NCBI GenBank assembly: GCA_046598395.1 | Contig: JBKJIQ010000015.1 | Span: 1-64,000, forward strand | Source of the DNA: JAENVU01 sp046598395 | GTDB taxonomy: Bacteria > Actinomycetota > Acidimicrobiia > IMCC26256 > JAENVU01 | Direction: 5' to 3' | Length of the DNA: 64,000 bases | The notes under the pieces: generated by a model | What the model saw: only the letters and a program-made list of their open reading frames with translations | What the model was told of the DNA's origin: nothing | The model's database searches: none | Position numbers and translations under genes: made by a program | Shown: positions 48,561 to 57,498 of the stretch, in pieces | Layout of the letters: every line of letters begins with the position of its first letter | How positions within the stretch are numbered: position 1 is the first letter of the stretch

Positions 48561-51097
48561 GCACCACGACACCGGTCGACCCGTCAGCCACCGCCATCAC
48601 TCACGGAGGCGACCCTATGCACATCACCGCGACCCCCGAGCCTGCGGTCACCTCGGGCGACGACATGGTGCAGGCGCTCCGCACCGCCGGGCAACGCATC
48701 GCGCCCGTGTGGCCACTGGAGCGATTCGTGGCCGTGAACCCGTACTTCGGCCTCGCCGACCTGAGCTTCGGCGACGCCGCCGGCCTGCTCGCACGGACCA
48801 GCGGCGCTCACTCCACGATGCCGATGTCCTACTACCTCGACGCGCTCGAGGATGGCCGAATCACTGCCGAGGCGCTCGCGGCGATCCTGGCGGCGAGCGG
48901 GACCGAGCCGTGCGACGCGAGCCGCTTCATCGAGCACTGTCGGTCGCTCGCCGCATCGACCGACCACGAACCAGCTCGGACACCAACCGTGGCGCGCGTC
49001 GCGACTGCGCTCACCGGCTCCGACTGGGCACATCTCGCCACCGACCGGATCTCGGCCTGGGCGGCCGGCTACTTCGACCGCGGCCAGGCCATCTGGCGAC
49101 CCGGCCAGCCCGGCGAAGGAGCCTTCGCCGACTGGCGGGAAGAAGCGAGCATCGATCGAACCCCCGAAGTCATGGGCCTGGCCGGGTTCCGACGGGTCGT
49201 GCGGTCGCTTCCAACCGATTACCTCGCAGTGGCGGCTCGGGCCGCGCAGACCTTCGGCCTCAGCGAGCGCGAGCTCCCGATCTACCTGCACGCGCTGCTC
49301 ATGCAGGTCGGCGGGTGGGCGGCCCACTGCGCGAGGATCGGGTTCGAGTCGTCGCTCTACGATCGCGACGACGCCACGCTGGAGGAGTTCGGGGCCATCC
49401 TCCTCGGCTGGGAGCTCGCGCTGTACGAGACGCTCGCCGATCGGGGTGTCGGCCCGGCGTGGGCGGAGGCACGAGCCACGACCGACTGGACCGGAGATCG
49501 GGCCGATCCTCGGCTGGCCGCCGGACTGCTGCTCCAGGAGGCGCTGGATCGCTCCGAGCAACAGCGGATCATCACCTCGATCGGCACGGGTATCGATCGA
49601 CCAACTACCCAAGATGTTCGCCCGCAGGCGCAAGCCGTGTTCTGCATCGACGTCCGCTCCGAGGTGTTCCGTCGACATCTCGAGGCCACCGACGACCGGA
49701 TCGAGACGATCGGGTTCGCAGGCTTCTTCGGTGTCGCGATCGAATACATGCCGATCGCGCATGAACGAGGCTCCGCCCAGTGCCCCGTTCTCCTGACCCC
49801 CACCCACACGGTCACCGAGACGGTCCCGGACCCCAAGGAGCTCCGGGATGCCGTCGCGCGCCGTCGCCTCTCGCACCACGTTCAGCGGGCATGGAAGTCG
49901 TTCAAGATGGGCGCGATCTCGTGCTTCAGCTTCGTGGGTCCGGTCGGACTGCTGTACCTCCCGAAGCTCTTCACCGACGGCTCCGGTCGCACCCGTCCGA
50001 CTCGGCCTGCCGACATCGAGAGCCTCAACTCGGAGACCATCCACGGTCGAGGTCCGTCGCTCGCCGTCGCCGAAGGGCCGGGAGGTCCGACCGGCATCGG
50101 GCTCGAGGAGAGAGTGTCGCTGGCGGAGGGCATACTTCGTGCGACCTCGCTCAACGACCGACTCGCTCCCGTCGTGCTCATCGTCGGTCATGGCGCATCG
50201 ACGGCGAACAACCCGTACGAGAGCGCCTTGCACTGCGGGGCGTGCGGCGGCAACACCGGCGAAGCCAACGCGCGAGTGGCCGCCGCGATCCTGAACGACC
50301 CCGACGTTCGCGCGGCGCTGACCGAACGAGGACTCAGCGTGCCGACCGACACCTGGTTCGTGGCCGGTCTCCACGACACCACCACCGACGAGATCACCAT
50401 CTTCGACCGAGCACTGATCCCGGACCACCTCACCGTCGAGATGGGCGAACTCGCCTCCTCGTTCGCCTCGGCCGGTCACGCCGCGCGGGTCGAACGCGCC
50501 GAGCGGTTCAACCTCGTCGAGGGCACCGACGTGGACAAGGCAGTGCTGAGACGCAGCACCGACTGGGCCCAGGTTCGCCCCGAGTGGGGACTCGCCGGCT
50601 GTCGGGCGTTCATTGCCGCGCCTCGGCGCCGGACCCTTGGAGTCGACCTCGCAGGGCAGGCGTTCCTGCACTCCTACGACTGGCGGAGCGACGACGGCTT
50701 CGGCGTGCTCGAACTCATCCTCACCGCGCCGGTCGTGGTGGCCAGCTGGATCAGCCTCCAGTACTACGCGTCAACGGTCGAACCCCACCTGTTCGGCTCG
50801 GGCAACAAGACGCTGCACAACGTGGTCGGCCGCGTCGGTGTCCTCGAAGGCAACGCCGGGGACCTCCGGGTCGGGCTCCCGTGGCAGTCGATCCACGACG
50901 GCGAGGCGCTCCAGCATGAGCCGCTTCGACTGAACGTCATCATCGAGGCCCCCACCGCCGCGATCGACAGGGTCCTGGCGAACCACCAACACGTGGCAGA
51001 CCTGTGTGACCACGGCTGGATCCAGCTCCTGACGATGGACGACGACGGGTCCATCAGTCACCGCTACGTCGGCGAGCACGTCTGGGAGCCCGTGTGA
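48557..51097 (+). CDS. dabA: DabA (DUF2309), carbonic-anhydrase-like subunit
   Basis: An 846-aa DUF2309 protein. The zinc-site residues described for DabA are all visible: C363 and D365 (FCIDVRSEVFRRHLE), H545 (IVGHGASTANNPYES) and C560 (LHCGACGG); the 15-residue His-Cys spacing equals that reported for the chemolithotroph protein. DabA captures CO2 and converts it vectorially to HCO3- at the expense of the cation gradient handled by DabB. It overlaps dabB (ATGA) and the thiolase gene (GTGA), so the three are one translation unit. No carboxysome or RuBisCO gene is in view, so it should support anaplerotic or other carboxylation. Confidence 0.93.
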   Translation: MSTTTPVDPSATAITHGGDPMHITATPEPAVTSGDDMVQALRTAGQRIAPVWPLERFVAVNPYFGLADLSFGDAAGLLARTSGAHSTMPMSYYLDALEDGRITAEALAAILAASGTEPCDASRFIEHCRSLAASTDHEPARTPTVARVATALTGSDWAHLATDRISAWAAGYFDRGQAIWRPGQPGEGAFADWREEASIDRTPEVMGLAGFRRVVRSLPTDYLAVAARAAQTFGLSERELPIYLHALLMQVGGWAAHCARIGFESSLYDRDDATLEEFGAILLGWELALYETLADRGVGPAWAEARATTDWTGDRADPRLAAGLLLQEALDRSEQQRIITSIGTGIDRPTTQDVRPQAQAVFCIDVRSEVFRRHLEATDDRIETIGFAGFFGVAIEYMPIAHERGSAQCPVLLTPTHTVTETVPDPKELRDAVARRRLSHHVQRAWKSFKMGAISCFSFVGPVGLLYLPKLFTDGSGRTRPTRPADIESLNSETIHGRGPSLAVAEGPGGPTGIGLEERVSLAEGILRATSLNDRLAPVVLIVGHGASTANNPYESALHCGACGGNTGEANARVAAAILNDPDVRAALTERGLSVPTDTWFVAGLHDTTTDEITIFDRALIPDHLTVEMGELASSFASAGHAARVERAERFNLVEGTDVDKAVLRRSTDWAQVRPEWGLAGCRAFIAAPRRRTLGVDLAGQAFLHSYDWRSDDGFGVLELILTAPVVVASWISLQYYASTVEPHLFGSGNKTLHNVVGRVGVLEGNAGDLRVGLPWQSIHDGEALQHEPLRLNVIIEAPTAAIDRVLANHQHVADLCDHGWIQLLTMDDDGSISHRYVGEHVWEPV

Positions 51098-52593
51098 CCA
51101 TCGATACCCGTTCACCGTGCCTCATTGGCACCGCCCGGCGGACCTGGCATCCCGGGGACACCACCGCTCCGGAGCCTCTGGCCATGTGGGACCAACTGGC
51201 TCGTGCGGCGGCCGGCGATGGATCACCTCGGTACGACGTCCTCGGCGCGGTCGATTACCTCGGGCTCGTGCACTGCCAGAGCTGGGCCTACGACTCTCCG
51301 GTCGATCGGCTGGCCGATCGACTCGGCATCGGCGAAGCGCAGCGCGTCGAGTCGATCCTGGCCGGCACATCACCACAACGGCTGCTCAACGACGCCGCAG
51401 CTCGCATGCTGCAGGGCGCGACCTCGGTCGCGCTCGTGGTTGGCGGCGAGGCACTCGCAACCCGACGGCACTACGACCGAAACAACGAACGTCCGCCATG
51501 GAGCCATCCGCACCCGAGCCCACCCCGGCTGCCCGTCGATCTCGACGAGTGGTACCTGCCCACCGAGATCGCCCACGGCGTGCTCCCTGCCTGGCTGACG
51601 TTCGCACTGCTCGAACAAGCGCGATGGGTGGCCCGCGGCGGGAAGCCAGGCCCACGATCCGATCTCCATGCCGTGATCGGTCATCTCAACGATGTCGCCG
51701 CCACGAACCCCGACGCCTGGTTCACCCAAACTCGAACCCTCGAAGAGCTGACGACGCCAGCCACCGACAACCGCATGGTGACGACCCCGTACACGAAGCG
51801 GATGACTGCGTTCCCAGACGTCGACATGGCCGCCGCCAATCTCCTCGTGACCAAGGCGGTCGCCGACGCCTGGCAGGTTCCCGACGATCGACGCGTCTAC
51901 CTCCGCGGTTGGGGCTTCGCGCGCGACGCCGTCCATGTCGCCGCGCGCGCCCAACTGGGATCGTCTCCGGGCATGCGCACCGCGACCACCGACGCCCTGC
52001 ATGCCGCCGACCTCGAAGTCGACGACATCGACATCTTCGACCTCTACAGCTGCTTCGGATCGGCCGTGGAGTTCGCTCACGACGTCCTCAACCTCGCGGC
52101 CGACGACCCTCGGCCGCGATCGGTCACCGGAGGACTTCCCTACCACGGCGGCCCGAGCAGCAACTACATGAGCCACTCCATCAGTCACATGGTTTCGCGG
52201 CTCCGGGCCGGGACCGCGGACACCGCACTGTGTACCGGCATCGGCATGCACATGACCAAGCACGTTGCCGCAGTCTGGGCTCGCTCCCCCGACGCGATCC
52301 GGCAGTGGCACGACCACGGAACCCAGCATTGGGCCCACCCGCGCGGCTCCGACGATCAACACGTCATCGACCACGCCGACGGAACCGGCACGCTCGCCGC
52401 CGCCACCGTCGTCCACGACGCCACCGGCGAACCCGACCACGTCATCGCCATCTGCGACCTCGACGACGGTGCTCGGTGCTACGCCCGAACCGCGGACGAG
52501 GCCGTCATGACCGCGGTCCTCGAGGATCGCTGGGCCAACCAGGGAGTCCGAATCGAACCGACCGCTACCGGCACGAACACCATCCGTCTCTGA
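51094..52593 (+). CDS. TLP1-type thiolase-like protein coupled to dabA
   Basis: A 499-aa thiolase-fold protein of the acetyl-CoA acetyltransferase / thiolase-like type 1 group. IGTARRTWHPGD starts the first half, GGLPYHGGPSSNYMSHSISH and ALCTGIGMHMTKHVAA close the second, and about 80 C-terminal residues form the additional OB-like domain (GTLAAATVVHDATGEPDHVI, CYARTADEAVMTAV). GTG at 51094 overlaps the dabA stop. This coupling to a DIC pump is unexpected. A link through acyl-CoA chemistry that consumes or makes CO2/bicarbonate is one idea, without direct evidence. Confidence 0.85.
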   Translation: MTIDTRSPCLIGTARRTWHPGDTTAPEPLAMWDQLARAAAGDGSPRYDVLGAVDYLGLVHCQSWAYDSPVDRLADRLGIGEAQRVESILAGTSPQRLLNDAAARMLQGATSVALVVGGEALATRRHYDRNNERPPWSHPHPSPPRLPVDLDEWYLPTEIAHGVLPAWLTFALLEQARWVARGGKPGPRSDLHAVIGHLNDVAATNPDAWFTQTRTLEELTTPATDNRMVTTPYTKRMTAFPDVDMAAANLLVTKAVADAWQVPDDRRVYLRGWGFARDAVHVAARAQLGSSPGMRTATTDALHAADLEVDDIDIFDLYSCFGSAVEFAHDVLNLAADDPRPRSVTGGLPYHGGPSSNYMSHSISHMVSRLRAGTADTALCTGIGMHMTKHVAAVWARSPDAIRQWHDHGTQHWAHPRGSDDQHVIDHADGTGTLAAATVVHDATGEPDHVIAICDLDDGARCYARTADEAVMTAVLEDRWANQGVRIEPTATGTNTIRL

Positions 52594-52608
52594 CCGCGAG
52601 GGCAAAGT

Positions 52609-52623
52609 GCGGGTCCTGCCCGC
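52609..52623. terminator. Weak hairpin between convergent thiolase and terC
   Basis: GCGGG-TCCTG-CCCGC forms a 5-bp GC stem 16 bp after the thiolase stop, in a 167-bp gap that holds nothing else I can recognise. Its strength is low and there is no T-tract. Confidence 0.35.
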
Positions 52624-52760
52624 CTCATCAGGACCGTTCGTGGTCTCAGGGTGGTGGCGGCGGGCTCACTGCGCCAGCCGGCGCGCAACCTCACGTCGAC
52701 CCGCGGGAGATCCGGACGCAGTTGGCCCCTCGCGGAACACGACGGTTGGATGTGCAGGTC

Positions 52761-53756
52761 TCAATCGCGGCCGGCTTGGACCATCGACTCTGGGTCAGGC
52801 TGGTCCCGTTCGGCGGCGGACCGTTCTCTCCTCACGCTGACTGCGATCGCAGTCGCCAACATGGCAACGATGATCCCCAGCGACACGTAGGTGTTCAGGT
52901 GGTACCAGTGCGAGATCGTCATCTTGATTCCGACGAAAACGAGGATCCCGCCCAACGCGTGCGAGAGGTAATGGAAGCGGTTCTTCGCATTCGCCAGCAG
53001 GAAATACATGGCGCGCAACCCAAGGATTGCGAACGCGTTCGACGCGAGCACGAGGTACGGCTCTTTCGAGACGGCCAGGATTGCCGGCACCGAATCCACC
53101 GCGAAGATCACATCGGTGACCTCGACCACCACGAGGGCCGCCAGCAAGGGAGTGGCCGCGCGCCGTCCGTTCAGGCGGGTGAAGAACTTCTGCCCGTCGA
53201 GCTGATCACTCACCGGCATCACCCGGCGGAGCAATGCCATGCCCGGGGTCGCACTTCGCTCCCCTTCGTCGGCCCGGTGGCGGATCACCTTCGCTCCGGT
53301 GTACACGAGGAACACGCCGAAGACGATCAGTAACCACCAGAATCGGCCGAGCAACGTACTCCCCACCACGACGAAGACCGCCCGCATCGCGAGGGCGCCG
53401 AAGATCCCCCAGAAGAGCACGCGGTGTTGGTAGCGCAAGGGGATCGCGAGGCCCGCGAACAGCATCGACCACACGAACACGTTGTCGACGCTGAGCGACT
53501 TCTCGATCAAGTAGCCGCTGATGTACTCACCGAACGCCGCTTGGCCGTAGGCGACCGCGACGAACACCCCGAATCCCAAACCGCACGCCACCCAGACCAC
53601 GGACTCGATCGCCGCTTCTCGAGGACTGGGGGCATGCGCCTCGCGGTGGCGATAGAGATCAATCGCCAACAAGAGGAAAACGATTGCGGCAAGGCCCAGC
53701 CATGCCGCGAGTGAGACATCGAGATCGACGAAGTTGGATGGGTTGGCCGCCAACAT
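52761..53756 (-). CDS. TerC/Alx-family membrane protein
   Basis: A 331-aa protein of about nine helices with TerC signatures: SLSVDNVFVWSMLF, and ALVVVEVTDVIFAVDSVPAILA with the acidic residues that bind metal. TerC/Alx proteins export Mn2+ or load it into exported proteins. The ATG at 53756 has GGAGGA about 8 nt upstream. It follows the baeRF3 gene by 19 bp and is probably cotranscribed. Confidence 0.9.
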   Translation of the reverse strand: MLAANPSNFVDLDVSLAAWLGLAAIVFLLLAIDLYRHREAHAPSPREAAIESVVWVACGLGFGVFVAVAYGQAAFGEYISGYLIEKSLSVDNVFVWSMLFAGLAIPLRYQHRVLFWGIFGALAMRAVFVVVGSTLLGRFWWLLIVFGVFLVYTGAKVIRHRADEGERSATPGMALLRRVMPVSDQLDGQKFFTRLNGRRAATPLLAALVVVEVTDVIFAVDSVPAILAVSKEPYLVLASNAFAILGLRAMYFLLANAKNRFHYLSHALGGILVFVGIKMTISHWYHLNTYVSLGIIVAMLATAIAVSVRRERSAAERDQPDPESMVQAGRD

Positions 53757-53775
53757 GGTCAGTTCCTCCGTTCGC

Positions 53776-54945
53776 TCAGTATCGACGGATGACGGCAACG
53801 CCATCACCCTCGAGGGAGCCGGGCTCCACGAAGGAGACGGTTCCCCGCTTCAACATCGCGAGCTCGATCATCTCGTCGACGAGGTCATCGGTGGCAGACG
53901 GCGTCTCTCGCACCGCGGCCGGTAACACGTGGGTTCCTTCGGACTCCAGATACGCCGCAAAGGCGAAGTCGTGCTCGACGACGAGGTGCACCCCGGACGC
54001 GTGGTGCAACGCGTGCCAGGCCGCCTCAACGCCACGATCCGCACGCCCTGCTCGATCGGCCCGGGCGAGTTGGTCCAACACCTCGCTTCCGCGCGCGGTG
54101 TGATGGGACGTGATCACCGTCTGGGCGATCTCGGCCAGGCGCTCCGGTGAATCGTTCAGCCGGTTTCCCGGGATGCGACCGGCGATTCGAGCACCGTGAC
54201 TCGGACGATGCACGCGCTGGAACCGCATGCCCAGGTGGTCGGGCGCGACGATCACGAGATCGAGGGACCGCAGCGCCGGCTCGGCGTTGACGCGATAACT
54301 GATGCGGCCCATGAACGCGTCGACCTGGCGTTGGTCGCGCCCGGCCCGTTGGGGCTGGTGCAGATGCCCGCGGCGATCGGCCGTTTTGCGCTGCGAGTCG
54401 CGTTCGTCGATCTCGGCAGCAAGACGCGCGCCCTCGGGTGTGACCACCATGAGTCGCGCGCGATCTTTGGCCAGCACCACGACGCCGTAGGGCTCGGACT
54501 CGGCGAGCGAACGCACCAGGTCTCGCGTCGCGAACGTCGGATCCACCACCACGCGTTCGGTCGGCGTGATCCGGAGCCGGAACGCATGCAGCTCACCGGC
54601 TGCGCGCAGGAGCACCACGCCGCCGTCGACCCGAGCGCCCACCATCTCGGCCAGTACCCGCGGGAGCGGGTCCACGATCGCTGCGACCACACTGGTTCCG
54701 AACTCGTAGGCGAGCCGATCGGCCGCCTCGTCCACGAGCACCTCGCCTCTCGCCCGATCGCCGGAACTGAACGTGGGTCCGGCAACCGCTAGGACGATCG
54801 ATACCGCGGGGTACTCCCGCGGCTCCTGGATCGACGGGAGCATGCTTGCGGTGATGTCCACCAGAGAACGTTCCGGTGGCTTCAGCGCGCTCTCGCGCGA
54901 TTCGGGTACGAGCGAGAGCGCACGACGGGAGCGGGTTGTCGACAT
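53776..54945 (-). CDS. baeRF3-family protein
   Basis: A 389-aa protein of the bacterial archaeo-eukaryotic release factor family 3: PAVSIVLAVAGPTF near residue 50, GVVLLRAAGELHAFRL, YGVVVLAKDRARLMVV, RISYRVNAEPALRS..LVIVAPDHLGMRF, and a C-terminal LVVEHDFAFAAYLESEGTH..LVDEMIELAMLKRGTVSFVE. The eRF1-like fold suggests a ribosome-related role under stress, which has not been established. ATG 54945 has GGAGG 8 nt upstream. It heads an operon with terC behind a roughly 140-nt leader. Confidence 0.8.
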   Translation of the reverse strand: MSTTRSRRALSLVPESRESALKPPERSLVDITASMLPSIQEPREYPAVSIVLAVAGPTFSSGDRARGEVLVDEAADRLAYEFGTSVVAAIVDPLPRVLAEMVGARVDGGVVLLRAAGELHAFRLRITPTERVVVDPTFATRDLVRSLAESEPYGVVVLAKDRARLMVVTPEGARLAAEIDERDSQRKTADRRGHLHQPQRAGRDQRQVDAFMGRISYRVNAEPALRSLDLVIVAPDHLGMRFQRVHRPSHGARIAGRIPGNRLNDSPERLAEIAQTVITSHHTARGSEVLDQLARADRAGRADRGVEAAWHALHHASGVHLVVEHDFAFAAYLESEGTHVLPAAVRETPSATDDLVDEMIELAMLKRGTVSFVEPGSLEGDGVAVIRRY

Positions 54946-55092
54946 AGTGACCTCCGTGAATCGGGCCCCGGTTCGGGGCCGTTGATGGATTCTCGGAAGG
55001 TCTCTCCGCTGTAATCACACAGCTGGCCGCGCCGGGTGCAGAACACCGTGATGACGACGGGCCTCTTGGGATACTCCCCTTCTTAAGAACAA

Positions 55093-55121
55093 AGACTACA
55101 GAAACCTACTTCGGGTGTCAA
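55093..55121 (-). promoter_or_regulatory. Promoter of the baeRF3-terC operon
   Basis: On the minus strand TTGACA (55121-55116), 17 bp, TAGTCT (55098-55093). It is an unusually good sigma-70-type match for this sequence and lies in an AT-rich patch. The transcript would have about 140 nt of 5' leader, including a GGCCCC/GGGGCC hairpin just before the ribosome site (54968-54984). Confidence 0.65.
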
Positions 55122-55237
55122 GCCCCCCGATCTCTACAGCTCGGGCCCGGTCGTCCGGAGCTTGTCCACGTCGGCCAGCCACCGGGCTGTGGAGGCCTGA
55201 TTCCGGTGTCGCTGCGTTGGTCCCTAAAGTCCTCACC

Positions 55238-56068
55238 ATGATTCGTCGAAACCGGCGCCACGCCGCACCGCCCTCGCGGGCCATCCAGCGACGGCCGGGC
55301 CTACGCGTGGCTTCCACGTTGCTCATCCTCAGCGGAATCCTGCTCCTGGCAACACCGACGTTTGCCCACCAGCCGGTGTTTCTCACCGCCGAGGACGCCG
55401 ATCCCGCCAGCGGGCCGCTGCTCGACAACGGCAAGGTCTCATTCGCGGTCTACGCCACGCTCGACCGTCCCGACGCCACCCGCGGACTGCGCGCCAACCT
55501 CGCGGCAGGTGACCCGCTCGTGGCGGAGTTGTTGATCCCCGCGCTCGAACCCGAAACGTCGCTCGACGCCAACGCACTGCCCACCTTGACCCTGACCATG
55601 CCGGATGGCACCAAACGTCGTATCCGATCGACGCTGCGAGAACGCTTTGACGAGCCGTTCTCAAGTACCAGCTACGTCCGCCTCGCGTCAGTGCGCGAGA
55701 CCGCACCGACCGCAGGCGTCTACCGGTATGAAGTGACCGGCGCGGCGCCCGCACGGTTCACGCTCGCAGTCGGAACCGACGAGGTGGCCGGAACGGTCAC
55801 CGGAGCGGCGACCCCACCGGCCGGAGGACTCGCGGGGTGGTACGCGACTCCACCCCCCACGACGCCACCCACCTCATCCACCTCCCATCCCTCGAAGCCG
55901 TCGGCTGGGGACGCTCGCTCCGCAGCCGGGTCGCCGCGCACGAATCCCTCGGACGAGACCTTCTGGGGGATGTCGCCGCTCCTCGTCGGAGCAGTCGCGG
56001 TCGGCGCGATCGGCGCGGTCGGTATGACCTTCGTGTACTTCCGCCGTCGACGGGCCACCACCGGTTGA
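55238..56068 (+). CDS. Secreted membrane-anchored protein
   Basis: A 276-aa type I membrane protein: signal peptide (RVASTLLILSGILLLATPTF-A), an Ig-like beta domain beginning HQPVFLTAEDADPASGPLLD, a Pro/Ser/Thr linker (PPPTTPPTSSTSHPSKPSAG) and a C-terminal helix (MSPLLVGAVAVGAIGAVGMT) followed by FRRRRATTG inside. No enzyme motif is seen. It could be a surface protein or a chaperone-like copper/periplasmic factor; the family is not known to me. ATG 55238 is set by the signal peptide. Confidence 0.72.
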   Translation: MIRRNRRHAAPPSRAIQRRPGLRVASTLLILSGILLLATPTFAHQPVFLTAEDADPASGPLLDNGKVSFAVYATLDRPDATRGLRANLAAGDPLVAELLIPALEPETSLDANALPTLTLTMPDGTKRRIRSTLRERFDEPFSSTSYVRLASVRETAPTAGVYRYEVTGAAPARFTLAVGTDEVAGTVTGAATPPAGGLAGWYATPPPTTPPTSSTSHPSKPSAGDARSAAGSPRTNPSDETFWGMSPLLVGAVAVGAIGAVGMTFVYFRRRRATTG

Positions 56069-56073
56069 CCTGG

Positions 56074-56250
56074 TTAGCCGTGTGAATCGGCTCGGACCAG
56101 GGCGAAGACCTCATTGTGGTTCCTCGAACCCTTGAGTTCGCGAGTGCCCACCGCGTGCGCGTTCATCCCGACGTTCGTCAAAGCAGTCGCCACCGCGCCC
56201 GTGGTCAGGATCTGGCCGCGCTCGGCGGCCGCGGCAACACCAGTCCGCCG
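56074..56250 (-). pseudogene. C-terminal fragment of a class III cyclase domain
   Basis: Minus-strand residues VAAAAERGQILTTGAVATAL and VGTRELKGSRNHNEVFALVR correspond to the end of the class III cyclase catalytic domain (the ...AAEPGEILxSxAV... and LKGVxGExxVFAL segments). The rest of the domain is absent; upstream is the PPK2 promoter region. Together with the fragment at 227-355 this is a second cyclase relic. Confidence 0.65.
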
Positions 56251-56376
56251 GACTCGGAGCAGCTTCGAGCACGTCGCGTCGGATGGTCCGACTTCTTGAC
56301 AGAATGTGCGAAAGTGCAAAATTGCGATTTCACGGTATCGACGCTCGCGCAACACCGACAACGGGGTTCACCGACC

Positions 56377-57483
56377 ATGACACCTGACGCCACCCGGAAC
56401 GTGCGGCGCACCGAGGCCGGCGACACCTCCCCCGATCTCACCGAAGCGGGCATCGAGCACTACGAGGTCAGCCAGGCCACGGAGGCCGCCCGCGAGTCGA
56501 AGGTCAACGCGGTGCGTGACGTGCTCACGAACGCCGCGCCCGACGAGATGGCCGCAGTCGCACGCTGGCTCGACGCGATGCTCGCCGGCACATCGCCCGA
56601 CGACCTGGGCACGCTGCGGCGCGTCATCCTCGAAGAGGACCAACCGATCTACGGCACGATCCCGATGAGTTCCGACGACGAACTCGTCGAGCACTGGCGC
56701 AGCGGTGTGTACCCGTACCGCAACCTCATGTCACGCAAGGAGTACGAGAAGCAGAAGTACCACCTGCAGGTCGAGCTGCTGAAGTTGCAGGCTTGGGTAC
56801 GGGACCGCGGAAAACGAGTAGTCATCGTGTTCGAAGGTCGAGACGCGGCGGGCAAGGGCGGCACGATCAAGCGCTTCATGGAGCATCTCAATCCGCGCGG
56901 CGCGCGCGTCGTGGCGTTGGAGAAGCCCACACCCGTCGAGCAGGGTCAGTGGTATTTCCAGCGCTACGTACAGCACCTGCCGACCCGCGGTGAGATCGTG
57001 CTCTTCGACCGTTCTTGGTACAACCGCGCGGGCGTCGAACGAGTCATGGGGTTCTGCACCGACGACGAACTCGCCGAGTTCCTCCGCCAGGCCCCCGAGT
57101 TCGAGCGCAACCTCACCCGCAGCGGCGTGCACCTCACCAAGTTCTGGTTCTCGGTGAGTCGCGACGAGCAACGGCGCCGGTTCAGCGAGCGCGAGCGCCA
57201 CCCGCTCAAGCAGTGGAAGCTCTCCCCGGTCGACCTCGCGTCACTCGACAAGTGGGACGAGTACAGCGATGCCAAGAAGTCGATGTTCGTCCACACCGAC
57301 ACCCCTGATGCACCGTGGACCGTCATCAAGTCGGACTGCAAGAAGCGGGCCCGGCTCAACGCGTTGCGTTACGTCCTCCACACACTGCCGTATACCGACA
57401 AGGACGTCGAGCAGATCGGTCCGTTGGATCCGCTTCTGGTCGGCCCGGCGTCGAACGTCTACGAAGCCGGCGAACGCGACTGA
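56377..57483 (+). CDS. ppk2: Polyphosphate kinase 2
   Basis: A 368-aa PPK2: Walker A GRDAAGKGG (residues 154-162), lid module, and Walker B FDRSWYNRAGVERVMGFC with D211. The N-terminal 110 residues are an extension rich in charged residues. PPK2 transfers phosphate between polyphosphate and nucleotides; the layout suggests class I (NDP/NTP formation). ATG 56377 is preferred; the frame is open for 87 codons upstream through the cyclase fragment but without family match. A TTGACA sits at 56297, so the promoter is likely local. Confidence 0.93.
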   Translation: MTPDATRNVRRTEAGDTSPDLTEAGIEHYEVSQATEAARESKVNAVRDVLTNAAPDEMAAVARWLDAMLAGTSPDDLGTLRRVILEEDQPIYGTIPMSSDDELVEHWRSGVYPYRNLMSRKEYEKQKYHLQVELLKLQAWVRDRGKRVVIVFEGRDAAGKGGTIKRFMEHLNPRGARVVALEKPTPVEQGQWYFQRYVQHLPTRGEIVLFDRSWYNRAGVERVMGFCTDDELAEFLRQAPEFERNLTRSGVHLTKFWFSVSRDEQRRRFSERERHPLKQWKLSPVDLASLDKWDEYSDAKKSMFVHTDTPDAPWTVIKSDCKKRARLNALRYVLHTLPYTDKDVEQIGPLDPLLVGPASNVYEAGERD

Positions 57484-57498
57484 CCGTCGCGACGGGGT

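Noticed and set aside
56116..56376. An 87-codon N-terminal extension of PPK2
   Set aside because: It overlaps the cyclase relic on the other strand, has low-complexity composition and does not match the family; ATG 56377 fits better.
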